Below are positions 1 through 9,444 of a stretch of DNA of 64,000 bases, one piece after another. This DNA is from Mesorhizobium sp. (GTDB taxonomy: Bacteria; Pseudomonadota; Alphaproteobacteria; Rhizobiales; Rhizobiaceae). Location of the stretch: positions 62,001 through 126,000 of the forward strand of contig NZ_SUGA01000010.1 in assembly GCF_004963255.1 (NCBI RefSeq), written 5' to 3'. The notes beneath the pieces are model-generated. The model worked only from the letters and a program-made list of their open reading frames with translations. It did not search any database and was not told where the DNA came from. How positions within the stretch are numbered: the stretch's first letter is position 1; the number at the start of each line of letters is the position of its first letter. Both the position numbers and the translations under genes were made by a program.

Positions 1-1208
1 TTGCCGTCGACGGCGTTATAGGCGCGCCAGAGCGACGTGCCGTTCTCGGTCGAGCCGAAGATATGGCTTTCCCGCTCGTCGATGATCTCCACATAGGCGA
101 AATACTGGCAAAGCCGCATGAGCTTGCGGTCGAGCAGTTCGATGCAGCGCTCGGAGTCGGTGGCGAAGTTGTCGCCGTCGGAGGCCTGGGCGGCGTAGAT
201 GTTCCACTCGGCGACCGGATAGCGTTCTTCGATGATGCGGTGCATTTCCTCGAGCGCGGTGGAGACGACCGTGCCGCCGCTTTCGGTGTGGTAGAAGAAC
301 GTCTGCTCGTCCACCTCCTTGGCCTGGTGGGTATGGCGGATGAAGACGACCTCGATGCGGTCGTAGCGGCGCGTCAGGAAGAGATGCAGCAGCACGAAGA
401 AGCGTTTGGCCAGATCCTTCTCGCGCTCTCCCATCGAACCTGAGACGTCCATCAGGCAGAACATGACCGCATTCGCATTGGGCACGGGCTGAGGATCGAA
501 GCGGTTGAAACGGATGTCGACCGGGTCGACATAGGCAATCCGCCTGCGCCGGCGCTCGAGCCGCTCAAGCTCTTCGCGCAGCGCCGTGATGCGTTCGCGC
601 ACAGCGGCGCTTGCTTGCTTCGCTTCCAGCTCGGCGATCTGCTTGGCGATTTCGTCCACCTCCGCCTGCTTGGGACGCCTCAGCGCGATGCGGCGGCCGT
701 GGCTGTTGCGCATCGTGCGTCCGACATTGATGTTGGTCGGCGCCCCGCTTGCGGCGAAGCCTGCCCGCCTCGGCTTGAAGCTCAGTATCTGCTTGAGGTT
801 GAGCTTGACCAGATCCGGCAGTTCGAGGTCCTCGAAAAAAAGGTCGAGCACCTCCTCGCGCGACAGCACGAAGCGGAAGTCGTCTTCGGATTCCGCAGTC
901 CCCGGAGCCGATCCGTAGCCTCCGCCGCCGCCAGGCTTGTCGATAAGATCGCCAGGGCTGAACGTCTTGTTGCCGGGCAGGATATGCTGGCGCCGGCCGC
1001 TTTGCCTGTCGTCGCCGAAGCTCGGTTCGTCCGTGCCCTTGCGCGGCATCGGCACGGCGTGTTCGCGGTCGAGATCGGCGATGCCGCCAGTGCGGACCTT
1101 GTCGCGAATGCTGCGCTTGAGATCCTCGCGGGCGCGCCTGAGGAAGCGCTGGCGATTGCCAAGGCTCTTGTCTTTCGGGTTCAGACGGCGGTCGATGAAG
1201 ATCGGCAT
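1..1208 (-). CDS. yeaH: YeaH/DUF444 family protein (C-terminus cut by window edge)
   Basis: About 402 codons are visible and the frame runs off the left edge, so the last few tens of residues are missing. The start reads MPIFIDRRLNPKDKSLGNRQ, typical of the YeaH/DUF444 family. A glycine-rich stretch follows, then a helical charged region, then a VWA-like segment (CLMDVSGSMGEREKDLAKRF) with a DxSGS metal-site motif. The start codon sits 19 nt after the prkA stop, and a GAGGA ribosome site overlaps that stop, so the two are translationally close. In enterobacteria yeaG(prkA)-yeaH are co-expressed under nitrogen starvation and stationary phase, and many bacteria add spoVR next, which would lie just outside this window. 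The exact molecular role is unknown. Confidence 0.93.
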   Translation of the reverse strand, partial: MPIFIDRRLNPKDKSLGNRQRFLRRAREDLKRSIRDKVRTGGIADLDREHAVPMPRKGTDEPSFGDDRQSGRRQHILPGNKTFSPGDLIDKPGGGGGYGSAPGTAESEDDFRFVLSREEVLDLFFEDLELPDLVKLNLKQILSFKPRRAGFAASGAPTNINVGRTMRNSHGRRIALRRPKQAEVDEIAKQIAELEAKQASAAVRERITALREELERLERRRRRIAYVDPVDIRFNRFDPQPVPNANAVMFCLMDVSGSMGEREKDLAKRFFVLLHLFLTRRYDRIEVVFIRHTHQAKEVDEQTFFYHTESGGTVVSTALEEMHRIIEERYPVAEWNIYAAQASDGDNFATDSERCIELLDRKLMRLCQYFAYVEIIDERESHIFGSTENGTSLWRAYNAVDG

Positions 1209-1227
1209 GGCACCGTTCGGGCGTTCC

Positions 1228-3177
1228 TCAACCCGCCTTGTTCACGCGCATGTACCAGTCGACCAATCGGCGCACCTGCCGCTGGGTATAGCCGCGCTCC
1301 ACCATGCGCTGCACGAATTCATTGTGCCGCTTCTCCGTGACGCTGTCCTGCTTGGAGCCGAAGCTGATCACCGGCAACAGGTCCTCGACCTGGCCGAACA
1401 TGCGCTTCTCGATAACCTCGCGAAGCTTTTCATAGCTCGTCCAGGAAGGATTGCGGCCATGGTTGCGCGCCCGGGCGCGCAAGGTGAATTTGACCACTTC
1501 GTTGCGGAAGTCCTTGGGGTTGGCGATGCCGGCCGGCTTTTCGACCTGCGACAGCTCCTTCTCCAGAACCTCGCGGTTAAGGATCTGGCCGGTGTCGGGG
1601 TCCTTGTAGTCCTGATCCTCTATCCAGGCATCGGCATAAGCGATGTAGCGGTCGAAGAGGTTCTGGCCGTACTCGCTGTAGGATTCCAGATAGGCTTTCT
1701 GGATCTCGTGGCCGATGAACTCGGCATAGCGGCTGGCGAGTTCCGACTTGATGAACTCGAGATAGGCGGCCTCCGTTTCCTTCGGGAATTGCTCGCGCTT
1801 GATCGCCTCTTCGAGGATGTACATCAGGTGGACGGGATCGGCGGCCACCTCCTTGGTGTCGTAGTTGAAGGTCTGCGACAGGATCTTGAAGGCGAAACGC
1901 GTGCTGACGCCGGTCATGCCCTCGTCGACGCCGGCGGCGTCGCGATATTCCTGCACCGATTTCGCCTTCGGGTCGATCTCCTTGAGGTTCTCGCCGTCAT
2001 AGGCGCGCATCTTGGTGTAGAGCGGCGAGTTCTCGTGCTCGGCAAGGCGGGTCGAGACGGTGAAGCGGCTGAGGATATCCAGCACCTCGGGCGCGCAAGG
2101 ACTGTTCGCCAGTTCGCTTTCGCGCAGCAGCTTCTCGTAGATCTGCCGCTCCTCGGTGATGCGCAGGCAATAGGGAACCTTGACCACGAGGATGCGGTCG
2201 AGGAAGGCCTCATTGTTCTTGTTGTTCTTGAACTGCTGCCATTCCGATTCGTTGGAATGGGCAACGACGATGCCCTGATAGGGGAAGGCGCCGAAATTCT
2301 CGGTGCCGTTGTAGCTGCCTTCCTGGGTCGCGGTCAGCAGCGGATGCAGGACCTTGATCGGCGCCTTGAACATCTCGACGAATTCGAGCAGGCCTTGCGT
2401 GGTCCGGTTCAGGCCGCCGCTGTAGGAATAGGCGTCCGGGTCGGACTGGCTGAAATGCTCCAACTGCCTGATGTCGACCTTGCCGACCAGCGCCGAGACA
2501 TCCTGATTGTTCTCGTCGCCCGGCTCGGTCTTGGCGATGGAGATCTGGCGCAGCCGCGACGGCATCAGCTTGACAACGCTGAATTTCGAGATGTCGCCCT
2601 TCAGCTCATCCAGGCGCTTGGCTGCCCAGGGCGAGATCAGTCCGTTCAGGCGGCGGCGGGCGATGCCGTATTTGTCCTCCAGCAGATCGCCCATCCGGTC
2701 GGGATGGAAGAGGCCGAGCGGCGATTCGAAGATCGGGCTGATCTGGTTGCCGACCTTGAGCGTGTAGATCGGCCGCTCTTCCATCAGCTTCTTCAGCCGC
2801 TCGGCGAGCGAGGATTTGCCGCCGCCGACCGGGCCGAGAAGATAGAGGATCTGCTTGCGCTCCTCGAGGCCTTGCGAGGCGTAGCGGAAATAGCCGGCGA
2901 TGCGCTCGATCGTATCCTCCATTCCGTAGAAGTCGGAAAAGGAGGGATAGATCTTTATAGTGCGGTTGGAAAAAATCCGGCCGAGCCGCTCGTCCTTGCT
3001 GGTGTCGACCAGATTCGGCTCGCCGATCGCCTCGACCATGCGCTCCGGCGCCGAGGCGTACATGGATTTGTCCTCGCGGCAGGCCAGCAGATATTGCTGA
3101 AGGCTGATCTCTTCCTGTGCCGCATTGGAATAGATCTCCGAAAACAGATCGAAGACGTCGGATTGGTTCTCGCGCAT
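1228..3177 (-). CDS. prkA: PrkA family serine protein kinase (YeaG-like)
   Basis: The 649-residue product matches the usual length of PrkA/YeaG. An N-terminal AAA-type ATPase module carries a Walker A motif GPVGGGKS at residues 115-122. The C-terminal half is the PrkA-specific domain (ending RRLVDWYMRVNKAG). The family is described as a Ser/Thr kinase linked to starvation and stress responses; some members also show AAA+ protease activity, so the label kinase is inherited from the family. It is first in a minus-strand unit with yeaH 19 nt downstream. About 290 bases without a gene lie upstream, the expected place for the promoter, but no clear -35/-10 was chosen there. Confidence 0.95.
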   Translation of the reverse strand: MRENQSDVFDLFSEIYSNAAQEEISLQQYLLACREDKSMYASAPERMVEAIGEPNLVDTSKDERLGRIFSNRTIKIYPSFSDFYGMEDTIERIAGYFRYASQGLEERKQILYLLGPVGGGKSSLAERLKKLMEERPIYTLKVGNQISPIFESPLGLFHPDRMGDLLEDKYGIARRRLNGLISPWAAKRLDELKGDISKFSVVKLMPSRLRQISIAKTEPGDENNQDVSALVGKVDIRQLEHFSQSDPDAYSYSGGLNRTTQGLLEFVEMFKAPIKVLHPLLTATQEGSYNGTENFGAFPYQGIVVAHSNESEWQQFKNNKNNEAFLDRILVVKVPYCLRITEERQIYEKLLRESELANSPCAPEVLDILSRFTVSTRLAEHENSPLYTKMRAYDGENLKEIDPKAKSVQEYRDAAGVDEGMTGVSTRFAFKILSQTFNYDTKEVAADPVHLMYILEEAIKREQFPKETEAAYLEFIKSELASRYAEFIGHEIQKAYLESYSEYGQNLFDRYIAYADAWIEDQDYKDPDTGQILNREVLEKELSQVEKPAGIANPKDFRNEVVKFTLRARARNHGRNPSWTSYEKLREVIEKRMFGQVEDLLPVISFGSKQDSVTEKRHNEFVQRMVERGYTQRQVRRLVDWYMRVNKAG

Positions 3178-3464
3178 GATGCTTTGCCTCGGAGCCGATA
3201 GGCTGCCAATCGGCTCATCGCTTCATCAACCACCGGAAGGCATTGTGGTTCCCTTCATGTGAAGGAAGAGCGCACAATGCACCCCGACATTGGCCTTCGG
3301 GACACCCCGATTCGGCCTTAAATGCTCGCCTATGAACATACGTGGTGATTGCCAGCGGACGGTCAAGGAGCGGATTTGGTTTCGCACCGAAAGTTGTCAT
3401 TTTTGCTTCTTAAAGGAGATGCTTGGCGAGCACCCGTGCCCGCCGGGACACAGCCTGACCCGAG

Positions 3465-4277
3465 ATGGCGATGATCGATCGACGCAGCTTCATCGTGGCA
3501 GCCCTGGCGGCGCTGTTGCCGGCGGGGGCGTCAGCCGCCGGGCGTCCGAGCCAGCCGGAACCGCAAACCTTCGATTACGGTCCGGCCAAGCTCGACATCT
3601 ACGCGCCGGCCGGAGCGAAGAACCTGCCGGTGGTCTTCTTCGTCCATGGCGGCGCCTGGCGGTTCGGCAAGCGCAGCCAGGTCGGCTCAAAGCCGGACTT
3701 CCTGCTCGCCAATGGATTCGTGTTCGTCTCGATCGACTATCGCATGCTGCCGGAAGCCGATGTCGCCACCCAGGCCGGCGATGTCGAAAAGGCCTATGCC
3801 TATGTGCGCGCCAACATCGCCCGGCATGGCGGCGATCCGGACCGCATCGTCGGCATGGGCCATTCGGCCGGCTGCCATCTGGTCGCGCTGACCGGCATGC
3901 GCGGAGGGTTGCCGGGGGTCGCCGCGCTGATCCTCGACGATACCCGGGCCTACGATCTTGCCGCGCTTTCGAGGAATGGCGGCATGGTGCGCGCCTATGC
4001 GCGTGTCTTCTCCGACCCGAAACAATGGGCGGCCCTGTCGCCGTCGAGCTATGTCGACGGCAAAAAACATCCGCCGACCTTCATCGCCTATTCGCGCGCG
4101 CCCGGGCGAGGCGAGGAGTCGAAGGCTTTCGCCGAGCGCCTGCGCGCCACCGGCACCAAGGTCACGCTGTTCGACGGCAGCGCCTATACGCATATGTCGA
4201 TCAATGGCGATTTCGGAAAAGATGGCGACGCCTTGACCGCGGCGGTGCTGGCCTTCCTGAAGGCGACGGTGGCCTGA
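3465..4277 (+). CDS. alpha/beta hydrolase with twin-arginine-type leader
   Basis: A 270-residue alpha/beta hydrolase of the BD-FAE/esterase-lipase type. The oxyanion-hole motif HGG is at residues 61-63, the nucleophile elbow GHSAG at 132-136 (Ser134), and a candidate catalytic His lies in SAYTHMS near residue 243. The N-terminus DRRSFIVAALAALLPAGASA looks like a Tat signal peptide (RR followed by a hydrophobic segment and an Ala-x-Ala site), so export to the periplasm after folding is inferred. An alternative ATG lies two codons downstream. The stop abuts the convergent bolA stop with no spacer. The substrate cannot be told; family members cleave carboxyl esters or kynurenine formamide. Confidence 0.85.
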   Translation: MAMIDRRSFIVAALAALLPAGASAAGRPSQPEPQTFDYGPAKLDIYAPAGAKNLPVVFFVHGGAWRFGKRSQVGSKPDFLLANGFVFVSIDYRMLPEADVATQAGDVEKAYAYVRANIARHGGDPDRIVGMGHSAGCHLVALTGMRGGLPGVAALILDDTRAYDLAALSRNGGMVRAYARVFSDPKQWAALSPSSYVDGKKHPPTFIAYSRAPGRGEESKAFAERLRATGTKVTLFDGSAYTHMSINGDFGKDGDALTAAVLAFLKATVA

Positions 4278-4580
4278 TTACCAGCGCGTCTTCTCGCCGG
4301 GTGCGGCCGGTTCGATCGCCAGCGCGTGCACGCCTGCCTTCAATTCGTCGGCAAGCAATTCGTTGACGGCGCGGTGGCGGTCGATGCGGCTCATGCCGGC
4401 AAAACTCGGCGAGACAATGCGGACGCGGAAATGCGTCTCGCCGGTGCCGTCGAACGTCGCGTGATGGCCGGACTCGACATGGTGATGGCCTGCATGAAGG
4501 TGGCTTTCATTGATGACGGCGAGCCGTTCGGGCGAAAATGCGGCTTTCAGCTTGTCTTCCATCTTGGCCTGTATGGACAT
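4278..4580 (-). CDS. bolA: BolA family protein
   Basis: A 100-residue protein spanning a full BolA domain, with the pattern LAVINESHLHAGHH near residue 20 and the conserved THFRVRIVSPSFAGMSRIDR core. BolA proteins pair with monothiol glutaredoxins in iron-sulfur handling and also influence morphology and stress responses. The extra histidines (HAGHHHVESGHH) are consistent with metal or cluster contact. It is divergent from the J-domain protein gene; the bolA, J-protein, cobS, cobT order is common in rhizobial genomes (recalled, not searched). The intervening 136 bases probably hold both promoters. Confidence 0.93.
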   Translation of the reverse strand: MSIQAKMEDKLKAAFSPERLAVINESHLHAGHHHVESGHHATFDGTGETHFRVRIVSPSFAGMSRIDRHRAVNELLADELKAGVHALAIEPAAPGEKTRW

Positions 4581-4716
4581 CAGGGCTTCCCTTCACCACA
4601 TATGCGGCACAGCCGCAAAATCTTGTATTTCGACCGCTTTTAAGCCGCGATTCAGCGGTTAGGGCGATCATCGGCGAAATGTCAATTCTTGTTTCGCATA
4701 TGCGAACAGCCCATAA

Positions 4717-5340
4717 ATGGGTGAGATGAAAGCGTATCCCAAATATTTCGAAAAGATCCGGATCCGGCCGGAGAAGGACGCCGAGCTGAAGTCGCGCGCG
4801 CCGGTCTGCCAGTGGGACGGCTGCAACGAGGCCGGCACGCACCGGGCGCCGGTCGGGCGCCTGAAGGAAGGCGAGTATTTCCGCTTCTGCTTCGACCACG
4901 TGCGCGAATACAACAAGGGCTTCAACTACTTCTCCGGCGTGTCGGACAGCGAGATCGCACGCTTCCAGAAAGAGGCGCTGACCGGCCACAGGCCGACATG
5001 GCGCATGGGCGCCAATGGCGGCGGGACGCGCTCGGCGCCGGATTTCGCGCAGCAGCGCTCGGGCCGCGCCGGCTACTACAACCGCATGCGCGATCCGTTC
5101 AACCTGTTCGGCTCAGGCGCGCGCGAGCCGCGCGAACGCAAGGCAAAACCGCTTGAGGCCAAGGCGCTGGAAACGCTTGGCCTTGATACAAAGGCGACTG
5201 GTCAGGACATCAAGGCGCGTTATAAGGAACTGGTTAAGCGCCACCATCCGGATGCGAATGGCGGAGACAGAGGTTCGGAAGACCGGTTCCGCGATGTGCT
5301 GCAGGCCTATCGCGTGCTCAAGCAGGCAGGATTGTGCTGA
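4717..5340 (+). CDS. J-domain (DnaJ-type) protein
   Basis: A 207-residue protein whose C-terminal 60 residues form a J domain (LETLGLDTKATGQDIKARYK then KRHHPDANGG) with the HPD tripeptide needed to stimulate Hsp70 ATPase. The N-terminal 110 residues contain several Cys and His (CQWDGCNEAGTH, FCFDHVREYN) that could bind a metal, and there is no Gly/Phe region or classical zinc-finger domain as in DnaJ. It is therefore a specialised co-chaperone, not DnaJ itself. An internal ATG three codons in (4726) gives MKAYPKYFEKIR, closer to the usual N-terminus of these proteins. Downstream is cobS, after a 10-bp hairpin. Confidence 0.9.
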   Translation: MGEMKAYPKYFEKIRIRPEKDAELKSRAPVCQWDGCNEAGTHRAPVGRLKEGEYFRFCFDHVREYNKGFNYFSGVSDSEIARFQKEALTGHRPTWRMGANGGGTRSAPDFAQQRSGRAGYYNRMRDPFNLFGSGAREPRERKAKPLEAKALETLGLDTKATGQDIKARYKELVKRHHPDANGGDRGSEDRFRDVLQAYRVLKQAGLC

Positions 5341-5360
5341 GCGGCCCTACGGTCCCAAGT

Positions 5361-5389
5361 CTTTTCCAACTTTCATAAGGTTGGAAAAG
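5361..5389. repeat. perfect 10-bp inverted repeat ahead of cobS
   Basis: CTTTTCCAAC and GTTGGAAAAG flank a 9-nt loop. The hairpin lies between the J-domain gene stop and the cobS start. It is not followed by a T-run on either strand, so it is not a good intrinsic terminator; a processing site, protein-binding site or degenerate repeat is possible. Confidence 0.6.
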
Positions 5390-5463
5390 GCTCTAAGACC
5401 GCCCCCGGACAAAATCGATTGCCGGCGAAACGCGGCGTTTCGCCCGTGGAGACGTTGATAGAG

Positions 5464-6450
5464 ATGAACAAGGTCGATCGCGACATCGCCAACCTGCCCG
5501 ACACGACGGTGTCGGTGAAGGAGAAATTCGGTTTCGACTCCAAGATGGTCGTTCCCGCCTATTCGGCGGCGACCGAGCATGTCCCGGACATCGACCCGGA
5601 TTATCTGTTCGACAAGGCGACGACATTGGCGATCCTCGCCGGTTTTGCCTACAACCGCCGCGTGATGGTGTCGGGCTATCACGGCACCGGCAAGTCGACG
5701 CATATCGAGCAGGTGGCGGCGCGGCTCAACTGGCCCTGCGTGCGGGTCAACCTCGACAGCCATGTCAGCCGTATCGACCTCGTCGGCAAGGACGCCATCG
5801 TCGTCAAGGAAGGCCTGCAGGTCACCGAGTTCCGCGACGGCATCCTGCCTTGGGCCTATCAGCACAATGTCGCGCTCTGCTTCGACGAGTATGACGCCGG
5901 CCGGCCGGACGTGATGTTCGTCATCCAGCGCGTGCTGGAATCATCGGGCCGGCTCACGCTGCTCGACCAGAGCCGTGTCATCCGCCCGCATCCGGCTTTC
6001 CGGCTGTTCGCCACCGCCAACACGGTCGGTCTCGGCGACACCACCGGCCTCTATCACGGCACGCAGCAGATCAACCAGGCGCAGATGGACCGCTGGTCGA
6101 TCGTCACCACGCTCAACTACCTGCCGCACGACAATGAAGTGAACATCGTGCTGGCCAAGGCCAAGCACTACCGCGACAACAAGGGCAGGGACATCGTCAA
6201 CAAGATGGTGCGCGTCGCCGACATGACGCGCTCGGCCTTCATCAACGGCGACCTGTCGACCGTGATGAGCCCGCGCACCGTCATCACCTGGGCCGAGAAT
6301 GCCGAGATCTTCGGCGATGTCGGCATGGCGTTCCGGCTGACCTTCCTCAACAAATGCGACGAGCTGGAGCGTTCGGTGGTGGCCGAGTTCTACCAGCGCG
6401 CCTTCGGCGAGGATCTGCCGGAGAGCGCCGCCAACGTGGTGCTGGGCTAG
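5464..6450 (+). CDS. cobS: cobaltochelatase subunit CobS
   Basis: A 328-residue AAA+ ATPase subunit of the aerobic cobaltochelatase, which with CobT and CobN inserts cobalt into hydrogenobyrinate a,c-diamide. Walker [10 protein letters not shown] is at residues 71-79, followed by the family sequence [20 protein letters not shown], and CFDEYDAG provides Walker B. The ATG at 5464 ([18 protein letters not shown]) matches the start usual in this family; an upstream TTG at 5419 would add 15 atypical residues. cobT starts 54 nt after the stop, so the two ATPase-side subunits are probably co-transcribed. cobN is not in the window. Confidence 0.97.
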   Translation: MNKVDRDIANLPDTTVSVKEKFGFDSKMVVPAYSAATEHVPDIDPDYLFDKATTLAILAGFAYNRRVMVSGYHGTGKSTHIEQVAARLNWPCVRVNLDSHVSRIDLVGKDAIVVKEGLQVTEFRDGILPWAYQHNVALCFDEYDAGRPDVMFVIQRVLESSGRLTLLDQSRVIRPHPAFRLFATANTVGLGDTTGLYHGTQQINQAQMDRWSIVTTLNYLPHDNEVNIVLAKAKHYRDNKGRDIVNKMVRVADMTRSAFINGDLSTVMSPRTVITWAENAEIFGDVGMAFRLTFLNKCDELERSVVAEFYQRAFGEDLPESAANVVLG

Positions 6451-6504
6451 GCGCGCAGCTGAAGGCCTCCGGCCTCTCAGCATGAAACGCGCAGGGAATG
6501 ATCA

Positions 6505-8403
6505 ATGGCGGGTCCGGGCGACAACACGCGCAACAAGCCGAAGAACGGGTCTGAAGCGGACAGCTTCAAGCGCGCCGTCACCGTGTGCATGCGCGCCGTC
6601 GCCGGCGACAAGGATCTCGAGGTCGGCTTCGCCAAGGACCGGCCGGCGCTGGCCGGCAACCGCGCCCGGCTGCCCGAGCTGCCGAAGAAGGCTTCGCGCA
6701 ACGACATCGCGATCACCCGCGGCATCGGCGATTCCATGGCGCTGAAGCGCGCCTGCCATGATCAGCGCATCCACAACAAGCTGGCGCCGGAGGGCAAGCT
6801 CGCGCGGTCCATCTTCGACGCCGTCGAGCAGGCGCGCGTCGAGGCGATCGGCAGCCGCGCCATGCAGGGCGTGGCCGACAATATCGGCTCGATGCTCGAG
6901 GACAAATACACCAAGGCGAATCTCGTCGACGTCAGGGACAAGGCCGACGCGCCGCTCGAGGAAGCGATCGCGCTGATCGTGCGCGAAAAGCTCACCGGTC
7001 GCGCGATCCCGAAGAGCGCCGAGCGGCTCGTCGATCTCTGGCGCCCCTGGGTCGAGGAAAAGGCGGGCGGCGACCTCGACGGCCTCTCGGCCAAGCTCGA
7101 GGACCAGCAGGCCTTTGCCCGCGTCGTGCGCGACATGCTGGTTTCCATGGAGATGGCCGAGGAACTCGGCGATGATCAGGAAACCGACGACTCCGAGGAA
7201 AACGAAGAGAACGAGCAGCAGGGCGAGGAACAGAGCGAGGAAGGCGGCGAGGAGGATTCCGGCTCCGAGCAGTCGCAGTCGGAAGATGCCGAAGCCTCCG
7301 CCGACGAGGAAGAGTCGGCCGAGACGGAGGCGACCGACGCCACATCGGACGACCTCTCCGACGAGGACGATTCCGACGCCGAGACGCCCGGCGAAGCCAA
7401 GCGCAACGACAACCCGTTCCTCAATTTGCCGAAAGAGATCGACTACAAGGTCTTCACCACCGCCTTCGACGAAACGGTGGGGGCCGAGGACCTTTGCGAG
7501 GAAGAGGAGCTCGACCGGCTGCGCGCCTTCCTTGACAAGCAGCTCGCCAACCTGTCCGGCGTCGTCGGGCGGCTCGCCAACCGGCTGCAGCGCCGTCTGA
7601 TGGCGCAGCAGAACCGCTCCTGGGATTTCGATCTTGAGGAAGGCTATCTCGATCCGGCGCGCCTCGTGCGTGTCGTCATCGATCCGATGCAGCCGCTGTC
7701 CTTCAAGCAGGAGCGCGACACCAAGTTCCGTGACACAGTGGTGTCGCTGGTGCTCGACAATTCGGGCTCGATGCGCGGCCGGCCCATCACGGTCGCGGCG
7801 ACCTGCGCCGACATCCTGGCGCGCACGCTGGAGCGCTGCGGCGTTTCGGTGGAGATCCTCGGCTTCACCACCCGCGCCTGGAAGGGCGGGCAGGCGCGCG
7901 AGAAATGGCTGAAGGACGGCAAGCCGCCGAATCCCGGCCGGCTCAACGACCTGCGCCACATCATCTACAAATCCGCCGACCATCCATGGCGGCGCGCTCG
8001 GCGCAATCTCGGGCTGATGATGCGCGAGGGCCTGCTCAAGGAAAACATCGACGGCGAGGCGCTGCTTTGGGCGCATAACCGGCTGATCGGCCGGCCCGAG
8101 CAGCGCAAGATCCTGATGATGATCTCGGACGGCGCGCCGGTCGACGATTCCACGCTCTCGGTCAATCCGGGCAATTATCTGGAGCGGCATCTGCGGGCGG
8201 TCATCGAGCTGATCGAGACCCGCTCGCCGGTCGAGCTTTTGGCTATCGGCATCGGCCACGACGTCACGCGTTACTACCGCCGCGCCGTCACCATCGTCGA
8301 TGCCGAGGAACTGGCCGGGGCCATGACCGAACAGCTCGCCTCGCTGTTCGGCGAGGAAAGCGCGCGCGACACGCGCCGCGGCGGCCTGCGGCGCGCCGGA
8401 TGA
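6505..8403 (+). CDS. cobT: cobaltochelatase subunit CobT
   Basis: A 632-residue partner of CobS in the cobaltochelatase complex. Three parts are visible: an N-terminal alpha-helical domain, a very acidic low-complexity linker at about residues 215-300 (runs of Glu, Asp and Ser), and a C-terminal VWA domain with the MIDAS motif DNSGS at 418-422. CobT scaffolds CobS and is thought to couple ATP hydrolysis to CobN. It follows cobS on the same strand, and its stop overlaps the start of the next gene (ATGA), so translation of the downstream esterase-like gene is likely coupled. Length is normal for the family. Confidence 0.97.
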   Translation: MAGPGDNTRNKPKNGSEADSFKRAVTVCMRAVAGDKDLEVGFAKDRPALAGNRARLPELPKKASRNDIAITRGIGDSMALKRACHDQRIHNKLAPEGKLARSIFDAVEQARVEAIGSRAMQGVADNIGSMLEDKYTKANLVDVRDKADAPLEEAIALIVREKLTGRAIPKSAERLVDLWRPWVEEKAGGDLDGLSAKLEDQQAFARVVRDMLVSMEMAEELGDDQETDDSEENEENEQQGEEQSEEGGEEDSGSEQSQSEDAEASADEEESAETEATDATSDDLSDEDDSDAETPGEAKRNDNPFLNLPKEIDYKVFTTAFDETVGAEDLCEEEELDRLRAFLDKQLANLSGVVGRLANRLQRRLMAQQNRSWDFDLEEGYLDPARLVRVVIDPMQPLSFKQERDTKFRDTVVSLVLDNSGSMRGRPITVAATCADILARTLERCGVSVEILGFTTRAWKGGQAREKWLKDGKPPNPGRLNDLRHIIYKSADHPWRRARRNLGLMMREGLLKENIDGEALLWAHNRLIGRPEQRKILMMISDGAPVDDSTLSVNPGNYLERHLRAVIELIETRSPVELLAIGIGHDVTRYYRRAVTIVDAEELAGAMTEQLASLFGEESARDTRRGGLRRAG

Positions 8404-9416
8404 TCTTTTCGGGGCGGCGTGCGCGGCGGACGCTCTTCGCCTGCGTGCTGACCTGGGCCTCGCCGGCCATTGCAGCCCAGAGAGCTCCTGTCGAGACCGT
8501 CGAGATTTCGGCGCGGCCGATCACCCAGTTCCATACCGGCCACGACCAGACGCGGTTCGGACCGTTCGAATTCGTCGGCGGGCTGGAGATGACCTCGCCG
8601 GCGCGCGATTTCGGCGCGCTGTCGGCGCTTCGTTTCTTGAAGCCGGGCAGCGACTTCATCGGGGTCGCCGACGCCGGCTTCTGGTTCTTCGGCACGATCG
8701 ATCATGACGCCGGCAAGCGACCCTCCGGTGTCAAGAATTTCCGCATGCAGAAGATGGTCGATGCTTCGGGCCGGCCGATCGACCGGAAATGGAAGGTCGA
8801 CGCGGAAGGGCTCGCGGTGAAGGACGGCACAGCCACCGTCGGCTTCGAGCGCGACCAGCGCGTCGCCCAGTTCAAGATCGACCCCGACAATATGAAAGCG
8901 CCGATCAGGCAGCTCGACTATCTGGTTCCCGCCCAGGAGCTGCGCCAGAACCGCGGCTTCGAGACCGTCGCCCATGCCAATCCTTACGGCCAGCATGCGG
9001 GCGGGCTGGTCGTGGTCTCGGAGAGGAGCCTCGACAAGGCAGGCAATGTCTACGCCGCCATTATCGAAGGTCCGCACAAGGGCGTCTTCACCATCAAGCG
9101 CAACGGCGATTTCGACATCACCGACGGAGCCTTCCTGCCGGACGGCGACCTGCTGCTGCTTGAGCGGAGTTTTTCCATCGCGCGCGGGGTGAAGATGCGG
9201 CTGCGGCGCATCTATGGCGAGAGCGTCGAGAAGGGCGTGGTCGCCGACGGGCCGGTGCTGATGGAAGCCGACATGGGCTACCAGATCGACAATATGGAAG
9301 GGCTCGACGTCTGGACCCGCGAGGACGGCGCGCTGATGGTGTCGCTGGTATCCGACGACAACCATTCGATCCTGCAGCGCAGCCTCTATTTGGAATTCAT
9401 CCTGCACCAGGACTGA
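8400..9416 (+). CDS. exported esterase-like/phytase-like beta-propeller protein
   Basis: A 338-residue protein with a short signal peptide (basic [10 protein letters not shown], hydrophobic core, AIAA cleavage region). The body resembles the esterase-like activity of phytase domain (PF13449): [22 protein letters not shown], and the late [14 protein letters not shown] and SLVSDDNHS motifs that recur in this family. The proteins are predicted beta-propellers in the periplasm or outside; substrates are mostly unproven. The start codon overlaps the cobT stop as ATGA. No cobalamin-related function is implied by the domain, so co-location may reflect transcription only. Confidence 0.8.
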   Translation: MIFSGRRARRTLFACVLTWASPAIAAQRAPVETVEISARPITQFHTGHDQTRFGPFEFVGGLEMTSPARDFGALSALRFLKPGSDFIGVADAGFWFFGTIDHDAGKRPSGVKNFRMQKMVDASGRPIDRKWKVDAEGLAVKDGTATVGFERDQRVAQFKIDPDNMKAPIRQLDYLVPAQELRQNRGFETVAHANPYGQHAGGLVVVSERSLDKAGNVYAAIIEGPHKGVFTIKRNGDFDITDGAFLPDGDLLLLERSFSIARGVKMRLRRIYGESVEKGVVADGPVLMEADMGYQIDNMEGLDVWTREDGALMVSLVSDDNHSILQRSLYLEFILHQD

Positions 9417-9444
9417 GCAAGACCGGCGGGTGAGCGCCGGGAGG

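Noticed and set aside
937..3201. A 754-codon open frame antisense to prkA
   Set aside because: Its translation is a low-information shadow (rich in Leu, Ala, Gly, Val, Arg) exactly opposite a conserved gene; GC-rich codon use keeps the frame open.
5341..5463. Cobalamin riboswitch ahead of cobS
   Set aside because: No B12-box-like sequence and the gap is too short for the aptamer.
6502..8259. A 585-codon frame antisense to cobT
   Set aside because: Mirror of the CobT coding frame; the acidic linker becomes a Leu/Phe-rich run that imitates a membrane protein.
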